A stretch of 36,036 bases of DNA from an uncultured Actinomycetes bacterium (GCA_903862565.1 CAIOYU010000643.1:1-36036); one strand, 5' to 3'; numbered from the stretch's first letter, positions 11,101-19,405 are shown. A program made the numbers and translations. Notes: generated by a model from the letters alone, not told the origin.

Positions 11101-11691
11101 CTATCGGCCCGGTGACGGGGACTGGTTGCTGAACCGGTTTTCCACGGACTGACGGAAATCCGCCGTGCACTGGTCGACCTTGCTCTGGTCTTGACCGGCC
11201 TGCTGGACACAGTCGACGTAGTCCCCGCCCCCGACGGTCTTGAACACCCATACACCGAGCACCATGAGCGCCACGCTGACGGCGATCGCGACCACTCCGA
11301 GCACGATGCCGGCCAGAGCGACGCCACCGTTGTCGGCCTCTCCGCGCTTGACCCGCGATCTGGCGACGATACCCAGGATCACCGCGACCACGCCGAGTGC
11401 GATTCCACCGAAGATCGTGAACGACGAAATCACGGCGACGATGGCGGTGACGAGTGCTGCGATTCCCAAGCCGTTGCGCGGTGCGACGGGAGCGTTCGGG
11501 TAGGCGCCGTAGGGCATGGGCGGCGGGGGGTAGGCGCCCGGGTACAGACCCTGCGGCGGTACGCCGTACTGGCCGGCGGGACCGGGGACGCCGGGCGGAT
11601 AGGCGTAGGGGTACTGCGGCGGGCCCGCGGGGGGAGCAGGGGTGGCAGGTGGGATCTCAGGAGTGCCGTAGGACTCGGGTTTGTCGGTCAT
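11101..11691 (-). CDS. DUF4190-type membrane protein with Pro/Tyr-rich N-terminus
   Basis: 'NGLGIAALVTAIVAVISSFTIFGGIALGVVAVILGIVARSRVKRGEADNGGVALAGIVLG'. Confidence 0.8.
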   Translation of the reverse strand: MTDKPESYGTPEIPPATPAPPAGPPQYPYAYPPGVPGPAGQYGVPPQGLYPGAYPPPPMPYGAYPNAPVAPRNGLGIAALVTAIVAVISSFTIFGGIALGVVAVILGIVARSRVKRGEADNGGVALAGIVLGVVAIAVSVALMVLGVWVFKTVGGGDYVDCVQQAGQDQSKVDQCTADFRQSVENRFSNQSPSPGR

Positions 11692-11790
11692 TGGCTAGCC
11701 CTTCGCGTGTCTTCCGGTCGCTTTCCGTTTCGCGGATGGTGTTGGTCAGGGTACTGGTCGGTCGGTATGCGGAGAGCTCGAAACGATGAA

Positions 11791-11832
11791 GGCGCGGATC
11801 GGCGGACTGCGATGCAGCCACCGATCCGCGCC
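11791..11832 (-). terminator. Strong hairpin downstream of the hdeD-like gene, candidate terminator
   Basis: 12-bp perfect stem ggcgcggatcgg (11791-11802) / ccgatccgcgcc (11821-11832), 18-nt loop containing a small ctgc-gat-gcag hairpin; only a weak T-run follows on the minus strand. Confidence 0.6.
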
Positions 11833-11855
11833 CTATCAGGTTGCAGATGGCGAGA

Positions 11856-12467
11856 TCAGCGAGTGCCGAGAACCTCGTTGACGGTATTGCGCACCTCGTG
11901 GCCGGTGTGCCGAAGCTGCAGGCCGGAGATGATCTCGATGATGCCGATGATGATCAGCCAGATGGCGGTCACGAAGGTCAGCGTGACCAGGGAATCGAAC
12001 GGGTAGGCCAGCATGACGACGCCGGCGAGGATCGTGACGAGCCCGAAGAAGATGCTCCAGCCGCGTCCGGGAGTCCCGTGCAGTTCGCTGATCGCCATCG
12101 CGACGGTCGCGACGCCGCGGAAGATGAATCCCACTCCGATCCAGATCGCCAGCAGCAGCAGGGCCGTGCTCTTGTCGCTGCCGAAGTGACGGTAGGCCAG
12201 CACGGCCAGGATCAACGATGCTGCGCCGCTGAGGAACAGCAGGAACCGGCTTCCGGCCGAGGCATGCAGGCTGAAGGCCATCGCCACCTGGGCGATGCCC
12301 GAGACCAGCAGGTAGGCGGCGAACAGGAAAGCCGCGACCACCAGGGTCTTGCCCGGCCACGCCCAGATCAGGGCGCCGAGCGCGATGGCAAGGACACCGG
12401 ACAGAACGGTCGATTTCCAGAGGTTCTGAAAGAGGGAAGGTCGGTACTGCGTCGTGGAGGTTGTCAT
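11856..12467 (-). CDS. HdeD/DUF308 family membrane protein
   Basis: 'ALGALIWAWPGKTLVVAAFLFAAYLLVSGIAQVAMAFSLH' repeated paired-TM pattern; start trimmed to ATG at 12467. Confidence 0.75.
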   Translation of the reverse strand: MTTSTTQYRPSLFQNLWKSTVLSGVLAIALGALIWAWPGKTLVVAAFLFAAYLLVSGIAQVAMAFSLHASAGSRFLLFLSGAASLILAVLAYRHFGSDKSTALLLLAIWIGVGFIFRGVATVAMAISELHGTPGRGWSIFFGLVTILAGVVMLAYPFDSLVTLTFVTAIWLIIIGIIEIISGLQLRHTGHEVRNTVNEVLGTR

Positions 12468-12474
12468 TGTGGCA

Positions 12475-12494
12475 GTCTTACACATCGGTAAGAC
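12475..12494. promoter_or_regulatory. Inverted repeat GTCTTAC-N6-GTAAGAC, candidate operator
   Basis: Perfect 7-bp arms, 6-nt spacer, just upstream of the hdeD-like start in a divergent intergenic region. Confidence 0.5.
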
Positions 12495-12573
12495 AAATAG
12501 GCGCGTTGATCGTCAATTTGACCGGACTTTTGGCATGTGCCCTGATGGTCCGGTGCTGTGAGCGACGAAGAGA

Positions 12574-13509
12574 ATGAGGGTAGCCGTGATTACAGCCCAC
12601 CAGTATCGAGGACGTTTCTGGCGGACGTCGACCATCGTGGTCGCCGCGTGCGCGGTGGTCCTGTCGGGGTGCGCGACGAACAGCGAAACCGGCACCGGGA
12701 CGGGCGCATCCGGCCCGAGCACGGCAGTGAACGCCAAGAAGGTCGACGACATCGCCGCGACCCTCCCCGAGGAGATCCGCTCATCGGGCAAGCTCGTCGT
12801 CGGGGTCAACCTTCCCTACGCGCCAAATGAGTTCAAGGATTCCGACGGCAAGATCGTCGGGTTCGACGTCGACCTGATGAACGCTGTCGCGGCCACTCTC
12901 GGCCTGACCCCGGATTACCGTGAGTCCGACTTCGCCAAGATCATTCCGTCCATCGAGGGCGAAACCTACAACGTTGGAATGTCGTCCTTCACCGACACCA
13001 AGGAGCGCGAGAAGCAGGTCGACTTCGTCACCTACTTCTCGGCGGGCACGCTGTGGGCGCAGCGCCCGGGCGAGGCGATCGACCCCACGAACGCCTGCGG
13101 CAAGAAGGTGGCGGTGCAGGCCACGACCGTTCAGGAGACCGACGAACTCCCGGCCAAGAGCAAGGCCTGCGTGAACGCCGGCAAGCCGGAGATCGAGATC
13201 GTGAAGTTCGACGGCCAGGACGCCGTCACCAATGCCGTCGTTCTCGGCCAGGTCGACGCGATGTCCGCGGATTCGCCGGTCACCTCCTATGCCATCAAGC
13301 AGAGCAACGGCAAACTCGAGGGCGCCGGCGAGATCTTCGATTCGGCCCCCTACGGGTGGCCGGTGAAAAAGGGCTCGCCGCTGGCGAAGTCGCTGATGAA
13401 GGCTGTCGAGCACCTGATCAAGACCGGCGATTACAAGACCATCGCCACCAATTGGGGCGTCCAGGCCGGCATGATCGACAAGCCGGTTATCAACGGAGCC
13501 AAGAGCTGA
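12574..13509 (+). CDS. Polar amino-acid ABC transporter substrate-binding lipoprotein (family 3)
   Basis: Lipobox 'VVLSGCATN', 'GKLVVGVNLPYAPNEFKDSDGKIVGFDVDLMNAVA', 'DFVTYFSAG'. Confidence 0.92.
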   Translation: MRVAVITAHQYRGRFWRTSTIVVAACAVVLSGCATNSETGTGTGASGPSTAVNAKKVDDIAATLPEEIRSSGKLVVGVNLPYAPNEFKDSDGKIVGFDVDLMNAVAATLGLTPDYRESDFAKIIPSIEGETYNVGMSSFTDTKEREKQVDFVTYFSAGTLWAQRPGEAIDPTNACGKKVAVQATTVQETDELPAKSKACVNAGKPEIEIVKFDGQDAVTNAVVLGQVDAMSADSPVTSYAIKQSNGKLEGAGEIFDSAPYGWPVKKGSPLAKSLMKAVEHLIKTGDYKTIATNWGVQAGMIDKPVINGAKS

Positions 13510-13525
13510 CCGCACGGCCGACCGG

Positions 13526-14467
13526 ATGACGACCGAGCAGACCGGAGTGCCCGCGGTGCCCGGAATGCAGCCGGCCGCCATCGACGCAGTCCCGTTGCGG
13601 CATCCGTGGCGGTGGGTGGGTGCCGCAGCGATCGTCGCTCTCGTCGGGCTGTTTCTCTACGGCGCGGCCACCAACCCCGCCTATGGCTGGGCCACTTACC
13701 GTAAGTACCTTTTCGACCACCGGGTTTCGGAAGCGGCGTGGAACACGCTGCAGCTGACCTTCTGGTCGATGGCACTGGGACTGGCGCTCGGGGTCGCGCT
13801 GGCGGTGATGCGCCTGTCGCCCAACCCGGTCCTGAAATATGTCTCGTGGGTGTACCTGTGGATCTTCCGAGGCACTCCGGTTTATGTTCAGCTCGTGTTC
13901 TGGGGACTCTTCCCGACGCTCTACCAGAAGATTCAACTCGGTATTCCGTTCGGGCCCAGCTTCTTTCACCTTGATCTGCGCAACCTGTCGATCAGCTTCA
14001 TCCTGGCGATCGTCGGCCTGGGCCTCAACGAGGCCGCCTACATGGCTGAGATCATCCGTGCCGGAATCGCGTCGGTACCCGAAGGGCAGACCGAGGCCTC
14101 GACCGCACTGGGCATGTCGTGGTGGATGACCATGCGGCGCATCGTTCTTCCGCAAGCGATGCGGGTCATCATTCCACCGACCGGTAACGAACTGATCAGC
14201 ATGCTCAAGACCACGTCGCTGGTGACCGCGGTTCCCTACACGCTCGAGCTGTACACCCGTACCCGCGACATCTCGGCGGTGATTTTCCAGCCCATCCCGT
14301 TGCTGCTGGTTGCCGCAACGTGGTACCTGGCGATCACCAGTGTGCTGATGGTCGGGCAGTACTTCCTCGAAAAGCATTTCTCCCGAGGCATTTCCCGCAA
14401 GCTCACCGCCAAGCAACTCGAGGTGTTGGCCCAGGCGCAGATCGGCGCGAAGGAGGGTCACGTATGA
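13526..14467 (+). CDS. Polar amino-acid ABC transporter permease
   Basis: '[17 protein letters not shown]', '[12 protein letters not shown]', '[44 protein letters not shown]'. Confidence 0.93.
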   Translation: MTTEQTGVPAVPGMQPAAIDAVPLRHPWRWVGAAAIVALVGLFLYGAATNPAYGWATYRKYLFDHRVSEAAWNTLQLTFWSMALGLALGVALAVMRLSPNPVLKYVSWVYLWIFRGTPVYVQLVFWGLFPTLYQKIQLGIPFGPSFFHLDLRNLSISFILAIVGLGLNEAAYMAEIIRAGIASVPEGQTEASTALGMSWWMTMRRIVLPQAMRVIIPPTGNELISMLKTTSLVTAVPYTLELYTRTRDISAVIFQPIPLLLVAATWYLAITSVLMVGQYFLEKHFSRGISRKLTAKQLEVLAQAQIGAKEGHV

Positions 14468-15258
14468 CCGGGAGCGCTGTCCCCGCGGGGAGTGCGGAAA
14501 GGCCGATGGTCGAGGCCCAGCAGGTCTGTAAGGACTTCGGTGCGTTATCGGTCCTCAAGGGTGTGACCCTCTCGGTCGGCAGGGGCCAGGTGCTGGTGCT
14601 GGTAGGGCCGTCCGGTTCCGGCAAGTCCACGTTCCTGCGCTGCATCAACCACCTCGAGAACGTCTCGGCCGGAAGACTTTATGTCGATGGGCAGTTGGTC
14701 GGCTATCGGGAGAGCCACGGCAAGCTCTATGAAATGCCGCAGCGCGACGCGGCCAAACAGCGCCGCGACATCGGCATGGTGTTTCAGCACTTCAACTTGT
14801 TCCCGCACCGTACCGCGCTGGAGAACATCGTCGAGGCACCCGTGAACGTCAAGGGCGTGAAGAAGGCCCAGGCGGTGCAGCGAGCACGCGACCTGCTGAC
14901 CGAGGTCGGGTTGTCGGACAAAGCCGACGCCTACCCGGCGCAGTTGTCGGGCGGCCAGCAACAACGGGTCGCGATTGCGCGCGCCCTTGCGATGGACCCG
15001 AAGCTGATGCTCTTCGACGAACCCACCTCGGCGCTCGATCCCGAACTGGTGGGCGAGGTTCTGGCGGTCATGAAGAAGTTGGCCGCCGCCGGGATGACGA
15101 TGGTCGTGGTGACCCATGAGATGGGATTCGCCCGCGAGGTCGCTGACCAGTTGGTCTTCATGGATGCCGGGGTGATCGTCGAGAGCGGGCCACCCCGGGA
15201 GGTGCTCGCCAACCCGCAGCACGACCGCACCAAGGCGTTCCTATCGAAGGTGATGTGA
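14464..15258 (+). CDS. Polar amino-acid ABC transporter ATP-binding protein
   Basis: Walker A 'GPSGSGKST', signature '[17 protein letters not shown]', Walker B '[14 protein letters not shown]'; ATGA overlap with permease, start trimmed from ORF track. Confidence 0.94.
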   Translation: MTGSAVPAGSAERPMVEAQQVCKDFGALSVLKGVTLSVGRGQVLVLVGPSGSGKSTFLRCINHLENVSAGRLYVDGQLVGYRESHGKLYEMPQRDAAKQRRDIGMVFQHFNLFPHRTALENIVEAPVNVKGVKKAQAVQRARDLLTEVGLSDKADAYPAQLSGGQQQRVAIARALAMDPKLMLFDEPTSALDPELVGEVLAVMKKLAAAGMTMVVVTHEMGFAREVADQLVFMDAGVIVESGPPREVLANPQHDRTKAFLSKVM

Positions 15259-15262
15259 GCGG

Positions 15263-16579
15263 TCAGCCCATAACGCTTTCCAGTTGATCGGGCGCCACTT
15301 CCACAGGCTGCTTGTGCCCGACGAGGTACCACGTGTGCATCGGGCCCTTCCCCTTGATCTGAATCGTTCCGCGTTCCTCGAGCACGAAAGCGTGCTGGAG
15401 GCGTTCAAAAATGTTCTGCGGAACTTGAATTCGGCCTTCGGGGTCGGTGGACTCCATCCTGGACGCAACGTTGACGGCGTCGCCCCAGACGTCGTAGAAG
15501 AACCGCCGGGCGCCGACGACGCCGGCGACCACCGGTCCCGCCGCCATGCCCATGCGCAGCGGCACCGGATCGCCGCGGGGATCGCGCAGGTCCGCAACTG
15601 CCCGGGACATGTCCAGAGCGAGCGCAGCGAGCGCCTCGACGTGGTCGGGGCGGGGGACCGGCACGCCACTGACCACCATGTAGGCGTCGCCGGTGGTCTT
15701 GATCTTCTCCAGACCGTGCCTGTCGACGAGCCTGTCGAAGGTGGTGTAGAGCCGGTCGAGGAACCGGACCAGCTCCGTCGGTGAAATCTCGCTGGCGCGC
15801 CGGGTGAATCCGGCGATGTCGGCGAACAGGATCGAGGCATCGTCGAAGCGGTCGGCGATCACGCCGTGGGCCGGGTCCTTCAGTTGTTCGGCCACGGTGG
15901 CCGGCAGGATGTTCGTCAACAGCGCTTCGGAGCGGTTGTATTCGACTTCCATCGCGGCTTCGGCGCGGGCCGCTTCCCTCATGGCGTACCACACAGTCAC
16001 AAAGATCAACGCGCACGCCGAGATCATCGAGATCACGAAGCCGGTGTTGACCAACCAGCGTGGCTGGATACGGGTGTCCCCGGGAACCATGAACTGCAAC
16101 GTGATCGCCAGCCCCGTGCCCAGCGCCACCACGGTCGCCGCCAACAGCGTGTGTTCCACACCGAGGATCAGCACCGCCAGCGACGCCGACACCAGATAGA
16201 AGAACTGCATGCCGGCGTCGGTGCCGATTTGCCAGCACACGAACGTCAGGGTCACGTAGGCGAAAATGATGAAGGCGAGTGATGCCACCAACTCGCCGAA
16301 CCGGTGCAGCAGCGGGATGAGCATGAAGACGATCGAGTTGGCGATGTTGAGCAGCCCGAGGTTGAACACCCCCGGTGAGAGCGTGGTCTCCACGACGCCG
16401 AAAACAAATGTGACAGCCGCGGTGATCCATGCGGCGAGGTTGAGCACCTGCATCCGGCGCTGGACGATCTGTGCCCAATGGTCATTCCTGGCCGATGGAC
16501 GGCGCTGGAACCGCTCGCAATCCGACCGGCGAAACCGTTCCGGCAGCAGCCGTCGAGCGTCTTTCCGCTCGGCATCCAT
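15263..16579 (-). CDS. Membrane-anchored class III adenylate/guanylate cyclase
   Basis: N-terminal multi-TM region then 'SILFADIAGFTRRA', 'EKIKTTGDAYMVVSG', 'RFFYDVWGDAVNVASRME' class III catalytic motifs. Confidence 0.93.
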   Translation of the reverse strand: MDAERKDARRLLPERFRRSDCERFQRRPSARNDHWAQIVQRRMQVLNLAAWITAAVTFVFGVVETTLSPGVFNLGLLNIANSIVFMLIPLLHRFGELVASLAFIIFAYVTLTFVCWQIGTDAGMQFFYLVSASLAVLILGVEHTLLAATVVALGTGLAITLQFMVPGDTRIQPRWLVNTGFVISMISACALIFVTVWYAMREAARAEAAMEVEYNRSEALLTNILPATVAEQLKDPAHGVIADRFDDASILFADIAGFTRRASEISPTELVRFLDRLYTTFDRLVDRHGLEKIKTTGDAYMVVSGVPVPRPDHVEALAALALDMSRAVADLRDPRGDPVPLRMGMAAGPVVAGVVGARRFFYDVWGDAVNVASRMESTDPEGRIQVPQNIFERLQHAFVLEERGTIQIKGKGPMHTWYLVGHKQPVEVAPDQLESVMG

Positions 16580-16644
16580 CGTTGCAGCGTAACGTGCCCG
16601 GAGGTTTCTTTTTTTGTTGTCCTGGCGAGTCGGAGGAGACAGCC

Positions 16645-17397
16645 GTGGCAGACGACCACGACGGTGAGAGCGTGCTGGACAAGGTCGACCATCTGGTCGA
16701 CGAGATGGTCGGGACCGACGTCCTGGGAACTGAGATCATGCCCGACGGGCCCGAGGACCCTTGGGAACGCCGGCAGCGCATCCTGGATTCGTGGACGGCG
16801 ATCATCCTTGCGTTGGCGGCGGTGGCGACCACATGGGCGTCGTTTCAGGCGAGCCAGTGGTCGAACGCACAGTCCGATGCCCAGTCCGCCTCGGCGATTC
16901 AGCGCAGCGATGCCAACCGGGCGGCGTCGGAGGCCACCAGTCAGTCGGTGGTCGACTCGCAGATGTGGATCTCCTGGGTAGAGGCGGTCGCCTCGGGGCA
17001 GAAGGACCGGGCCGGCTTCCTGCGGGACCGCTTTTCCTCAGCGCTTGACCGTGCCCAGAAGGAGTGGCTGGGCACGGTTCCGGTGGATGATGATGGCAAC
17101 CCCGCCAGGGTGCCCGACGGCACACCGTTGAACCTGACCAGTTACGTCGTTCCCGCTCAACTGCAGGCCGACATCCTGTCGAACAAAGCCGAGGAGAGCC
17201 TCGCCGATGCCGATGAGGCCAGCAACACCAGCACCAGGTACGTGATGCTGGCGGTGTTGTTCGCTCTGGTGCTGTTTTTCGCCAGTGTGGCAACCAAGTT
17301 CACCGCGCCCAAGATTCAGGTGGTGCTTATCTTGACGTCATTGCTTCTTCTGGCCACCACTTGCGTACGGATGTTCCTGCTGCCGCAGATGCTCTGA
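16645..17397 (+). CDS. DUF4337-like membrane protein
   Basis: 250 aa from GTG 16645 with upstream ggagga; 'WTAIILALAAVATTWASFQASQWSNAQSDAQS' plus two C-terminal TMs. Confidence 0.75.
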   Translation: MADDHDGESVLDKVDHLVDEMVGTDVLGTEIMPDGPEDPWERRQRILDSWTAIILALAAVATTWASFQASQWSNAQSDAQSASAIQRSDANRAASEATSQSVVDSQMWISWVEAVASGQKDRAGFLRDRFSSALDRAQKEWLGTVPVDDDGNPARVPDGTPLNLTSYVVPAQLQADILSNKAEESLADADEASNTSTRYVMLAVLFALVLFFASVATKFTAPKIQVVLILTSLLLLATTCVRMFLLPQML

Positions 17398-17429
17398 GGG
17401 GCGCGGCTTTTGGAGTAGGCGGTGCCTGG

Positions 17430-17913
17430 TCAGGACTTCGCGGTGTCCCCGGCCGTTTCGGATGCGGCCGCGTCTTCGACTGCGGTCTTCCGCATTTCAC
17501 GCATGAGGTGGGCGTAGACGATGATCACGCCGATCCCGAGGGCGATTTCGCACCAGAAGAAGGCGAAGAAATCGACGAGAACACGCAATGGCGGAACGCC
17601 CGGGGCGAAACTGCGGATCGCCGGGAATGCGAAGAGCAGCAAGAGAATCAGCGGAATCATGAACCGCACGCTCTCGGACGCTCCACCGCGCAGCAACCAG
17701 GAGATCGTCATCATGGCCAGAGTCGTGAGCGTCAACGGCCACATCAACGACATTCGCGGTGACACGAATGCCGTCTCGCAACTGCGGATCCCCTGCCACC
17801 AGCGACGAATGCCGCACCTCCAGGAACGAGGTCAGCATGAAGGCGATGAAGGTGATCGCGATGATCATCGGGAGCGCGACGACAAGCCACTTCCACTTCC
17901 GCCGCCGAGACAC
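17430..17913 (-). pseudogene. DUF4436-like membrane protein, frameshifted and internally deleted
   Basis: N-terminal piece from GTG 17913 'VSRRRKWKWLVVALPMIIAITFIAFMLTSFLEVRHSS' in one frame; C-terminal piece 'IRSCETAFVSPRMSLMWPLTLTTLAMM...VRFMIPLILLLLFAFPAIRSFAPGVPPLRVLVDFFAFFWCEI' in another frame; the large middle domain is missing. Confidence 0.6.
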
Positions 17914-17984
17914 GGGCGCGGCGGTATCGGCCGGTTCGGCTGGGACGCTTTACGTGGTCACCGATCGCCGTGGGGCGGGCACTT

Positions 17985-18233
17985 GTGAATCCCGTTATCC
18001 CGACCAAGGTTGAGATCGTGCACGTCGGCGCTGTGCGCGCTGACCAGCTGGTGGAAGGGGAGTGGATTCTTCTCGACGGCGTGGTGGGACAGGTCGTGCA
18101 AGTTGATTTCCATGACGCGTCCCGCGCGGAATTGAAAGTGCGTGTCGTCAACGACCGTGGCCAGATTTGCAACCGGAAACGGCTCGTGGAGAGGACCACC
18201 GAGTTCGAAAGTCTCGCCGTGGAGCTGGTATGA
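17985..18233 (+). CDS. Small hypothetical protein, 82 aa
   Basis: GTG start; 'VEIVHVGAVRADQLVEGEWILLDGVVGQVVQVDFHDASRAELKVRVVNDRGQ' reads as a plausible small beta-rich domain. Confidence 0.5.
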   Translation: MNPVIPTKVEIVHVGAVRADQLVEGEWILLDGVVGQVVQVDFHDASRAELKVRVVNDRGQICNRKRLVERTTEFESLAVELV

Positions 18234-18293
18234 GCAGGCGCAGTAACGGTTGGCGACAGGCCACTGGAGAGTAGTCCGGCTCCGGCGGGCGGG

Positions 18294-18449
18294 TCAGCCA
18301 ACGCCTCCCGGTTCTACCTCTGCTCTCGGCGAGATCTCGGCGACGTCGTCGTGCACGGCGACAGCGAGCCCGAGCAGCCCGAAGGCCCGGGCCGCAGTGA
18401 AGGGGTGGTCGGCGGTGTCGGCGGAGATCCCGACGAGACGGGCGGTCAT
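18294..18449 (-). CDS. Small hypothetical protein, 51 aa
   Basis: ATG 18449; 'MTARLVGISADTADHPFTAARAFGLLGLAVAVHDDVAEISPRAEVEPGGVG', 7 bp downstream of the HTH ORF. Confidence 0.35.
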   Translation of the reverse strand: MTARLVGISADTADHPFTAARAFGLLGLAVAVHDDVAEISPRAEVEPGGVG

Positions 18450-18456
18450 GGTGCGG

Positions 18457-18684
18457 TCAGGCCTCGGACAGCGCGCGGTACAGCGTCGAACGGCCAACCT
18501 TCAGCGTCTCCGCGACATCACCGACGCGGTGACCGGCGGCGACCAGCGTCCGCGCCTGGGCCAGCTGATCGGCGGTCACCACCTCGCGGCGGCCGACTTT
18601 CACGCCTTCGGCCCGGTCCCGCAGCTTGGCGTGGGTGCCGGCACTGACTCTGACGCTAAGGACGACGCCCGGCCAGTTGGGCAT
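18457..18684 (-). CDS. Small HTH protein resembling the C-terminal DNA-binding domain of serine recombinases, preceded by an RHH-like stretch
   Basis: 'LSVRVSAGTHAKLRDRAEG' + 'VKVGRREVVTADQLAQARTLVAAGHRVGDVAETLKVGRSTLYRALSEA'; no catalytic serine recombinase domain seen. Confidence 0.5.
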   Translation of the reverse strand: MPNWPGVVLSVRVSAGTHAKLRDRAEGVKVGRREVVTADQLAQARTLVAAGHRVGDVAETLKVGRSTLYRALSEA

Positions 18685-18713
18685 CGAGGACGCCCGGCCA
18701 GTTGGGCATCGAG
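18664..18713. repeat. Perfect 25-bp tandem duplication
   Basis: gacgcccggccagttgggcatcgag at 18664-18688 and 18689-18713. Confidence 0.95.
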
Positions 18714-18865
18714 ACGGTGCCGGGTTCGGGGTCCGGAGGCTCGATACCGGACAGCTCCGACCGGGGCGGTCCCGGTCTCCCTCTCGGCGCGTTCCACGGC
18801 GGCGACCTCCGCGGGGATCCGGGACAGGCGGTCCCGGAGCTCCTGGCCGAACTCCGCCGGACCCG

Positions 18866-18901
18866 CTTGGTAGTGCCCAGCGTCTTGGTAGTGCCCAGCC
18901 T
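18866..18901. repeat. 18-bp tandem duplication
   Basis: cttggtagtgcccagcgt (18866-18883) followed by cttggtagtgcccagcct (18884-18901), 17/18 identity. Confidence 0.9.
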
Positions 18902-19308
18902 CCACCGCACGCGACAACCGCGTGTACCGGTCGGCGCCGTCGTCGACGTCGGCCGCGCACGCAGCGCAGCGGTTCGGTGCCGGGCCGGCCGGGTTGTCGC
19001 ACCGGCCGCCGTTCCCGGCGTGCGGCTCGGGACAGTCGCAGGTGTGGATGATTTGCAAAGTTCGCGGCTGATCCGGGAAGCGCATCTCGGCCTGAGGCAA
19101 GTCGGAGATCCTCGGACCGCAGCGACGGGTTCTCACACCGGCCGTCGGCGGTGGGGTGGCCGGGATGGGAGCAGTCGCAGCGCGGGGATGGGTCAGGGTC
19201 GGCCATGCGTCGATTCTGCGGGGCGGCGGCGACAGTTTTTGGCCCCAGCGCAGGTGGCGGGCCATCCGGAAAACACCCTCGACCCGCCGAAATTCGGAGG
19301 GTGGTGAA

Positions 19309-19320
19309 ACAAAATTTTGT
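19309..19320. promoter_or_regulatory. 12-bp perfect palindrome ACAAAATTTTGT in a locally AT-rich patch
   Basis: Read directly; lies between the Cys-rich ORF start and the tRNA 3' end. Confidence 0.35.
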
Positions 19321-19405
19321 ATTTCTGTTGCATTTCCGGCCGCAACCCCGACCATGGGACTCAATTTATGCCGTCTGAGCTGCGAAAACGCTCGATCGAA
19401 CTGAG

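Larger units (their letters stand above)
18600..19206 (-). pseudogene. Cys-rich protein remnant(s) split over frames
   Basis: 'MADPDPSPRCDCSHPGHPTADGRCENPSLRSED' (ATG 19206) in one frame and 'MRFPDQPRTLQIIHTCDCPEPHAGNGGRCDNPAGPAPNRCAACAADVDDG...' (ATG 19085) in another; both carry a CDC...GRC-[DE]-NP motif. Confidence 0.45.

Noticed and set aside
12574-15258. Complete serine recombinase or transposase associated with the amino-acid transporter
   Set aside because: No recombinase, IS ends or direct repeats seen around this transporter; looks like an ordinary operon.
17744-18301. 185-aa minus ORF crossing the orphan ORF and DUF4436 remnant
   Set aside because: Reads antisense to a more plausible plus ORF and in the wrong frame for the DUF4436 pieces.
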